From NCBI GenBank assembly GCA_004293915.1, contig RDZG01000081.1, positions 53,932 through 117,931 of the forward strand: DNA of 64,000 nucleotides, read 5' to 3'. Shown piece by piece: positions 63,906-64,000 of the stretch (position 1 is its first letter; every line of letters begins with the position of its first letter). The position numbers and the translations under genes are program-made. This DNA is from Bacteroidota bacterium. Lineage in GTDB: Bacteria; Bacteroidota; Bacteroidia; Cytophagales; UBA9547. The notes beneath the pieces were generated by a model. That model searched no databases. It saw only the letters and a program-made list of their open reading frames with translations, and was not told where the DNA came from.

Positions 63906-64000
63906 CTATGTTCTTATATTAACAACATTTAATTTATAGTTTTTAAATAATTGATAAGCCCCATAATCTAATAATCCAGTTATTACCCATTCTAACAATA
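63906..64000 (-). CDS. Partial gene at the window edge
   Basis: Only the last 31 codons are inside the window, reading LLEWVITGLLDYGAYQLFKN then YKLNVVNIRT and stop. The start lies beyond position 64000, so no identity can be given; the end is polar. Confidence 0.35.
   Translation of the reverse strand, partial: LLEWVITGLLDYGAYQLFKNYKLNVVNIRT

Overview
The window is one contiguous stretch of an AT-rich chromosome from a member of the Bacteroidota. Several things point there: DUF3078, DUF3332 and DUF721 family proteins, a type IX secretion C-terminal sorting domain, a PorE-like OmpA lipoprotein, promoters of the TTTG / TAnnTTTG kind, almost no Shine-Dalgarno sequences, and signal peptides ending in AQ. 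The genus cannot be read from the sequence. There is no rRNA, CRISPR array or recognisable transposase or integrase.

Layout. 0-6.8 kb: tyrS, small envelope proteins, an RluA-type pseudouridine synthase, then a fatty-acid desaturase divergent from a methyltransferase that closely resembles fungal sphingolipid C9-methyltransferases. 6.9-9.5 kb: a ~2.5-kb island just behind tRNA-Arg(ACG), bounded by a 38-bp repeat of the tRNA terminator; it carries a PD-(D/E)XK-like protein, an XRE regulator, two paralogous small proteins around a coiled-coil protein, and a MazG-like pyrophosphohydrolase. 9.5-22.2 kb: housekeeping genes (proA, ctp protease, hydrolase, glycosyltransferase, dcd, CE7-type esterase, yicC, recR, a TPR histidine kinase, DUF721), tRNA-Pro(GGG), tRNA-Arg(CCG), an intact toxin-antitoxin pair and a broken one.

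22.3-34.7 kb: five large repetitive exported proteins on the + strand, several sharing N- and C-terminal domains, interrupted by a decayed MntA/HepT-like remnant and a DUF4160-DUF2442 pair. 34.9-43.4 kb: a minus-strand run of PorE-like lipoprotein, rhamnosidase, short HesB/IscA protein, serS, an AAA ATPase plus TOPRIM/DUF4276-like pair resembling ATPase-nuclease defence modules, and pdxJ. 43.5-51.7 kb: mlaE, an unknown secreted protein, thrS, holB, a peroxiredoxin, recO, a DivIC/FtsB protein and a frameshifted histidine kinase. 51.7-53.7 kb: a second island, bounded by a 68-bp duplication of the 3' end of the sua5/ywlC-type gene and holding an XRE regulator, a TM2-domain lipoprotein, DUF2752 and a candidate small RNA. 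53.7-58.2 kb: sua5, an outer-membrane protein and a large rhamnosidase with a PA14 domain. 58.3-63.5 kb: nuoKLMN with its own promoter. The end holds two tiny membrane-peptide ORFs and a partial gene.

The strongest candidates for undescribed biology are the fungal-like lipid methyltransferase/desaturase pair, the tRNA-Arg island with its paired small proteins and MazG, the ATPase-TOPRIM pair embedded in the serS-pdxJ run, and the sua5-targeted island. All functional calls come from reading the sequence and remembered family motifs; no database search was run.
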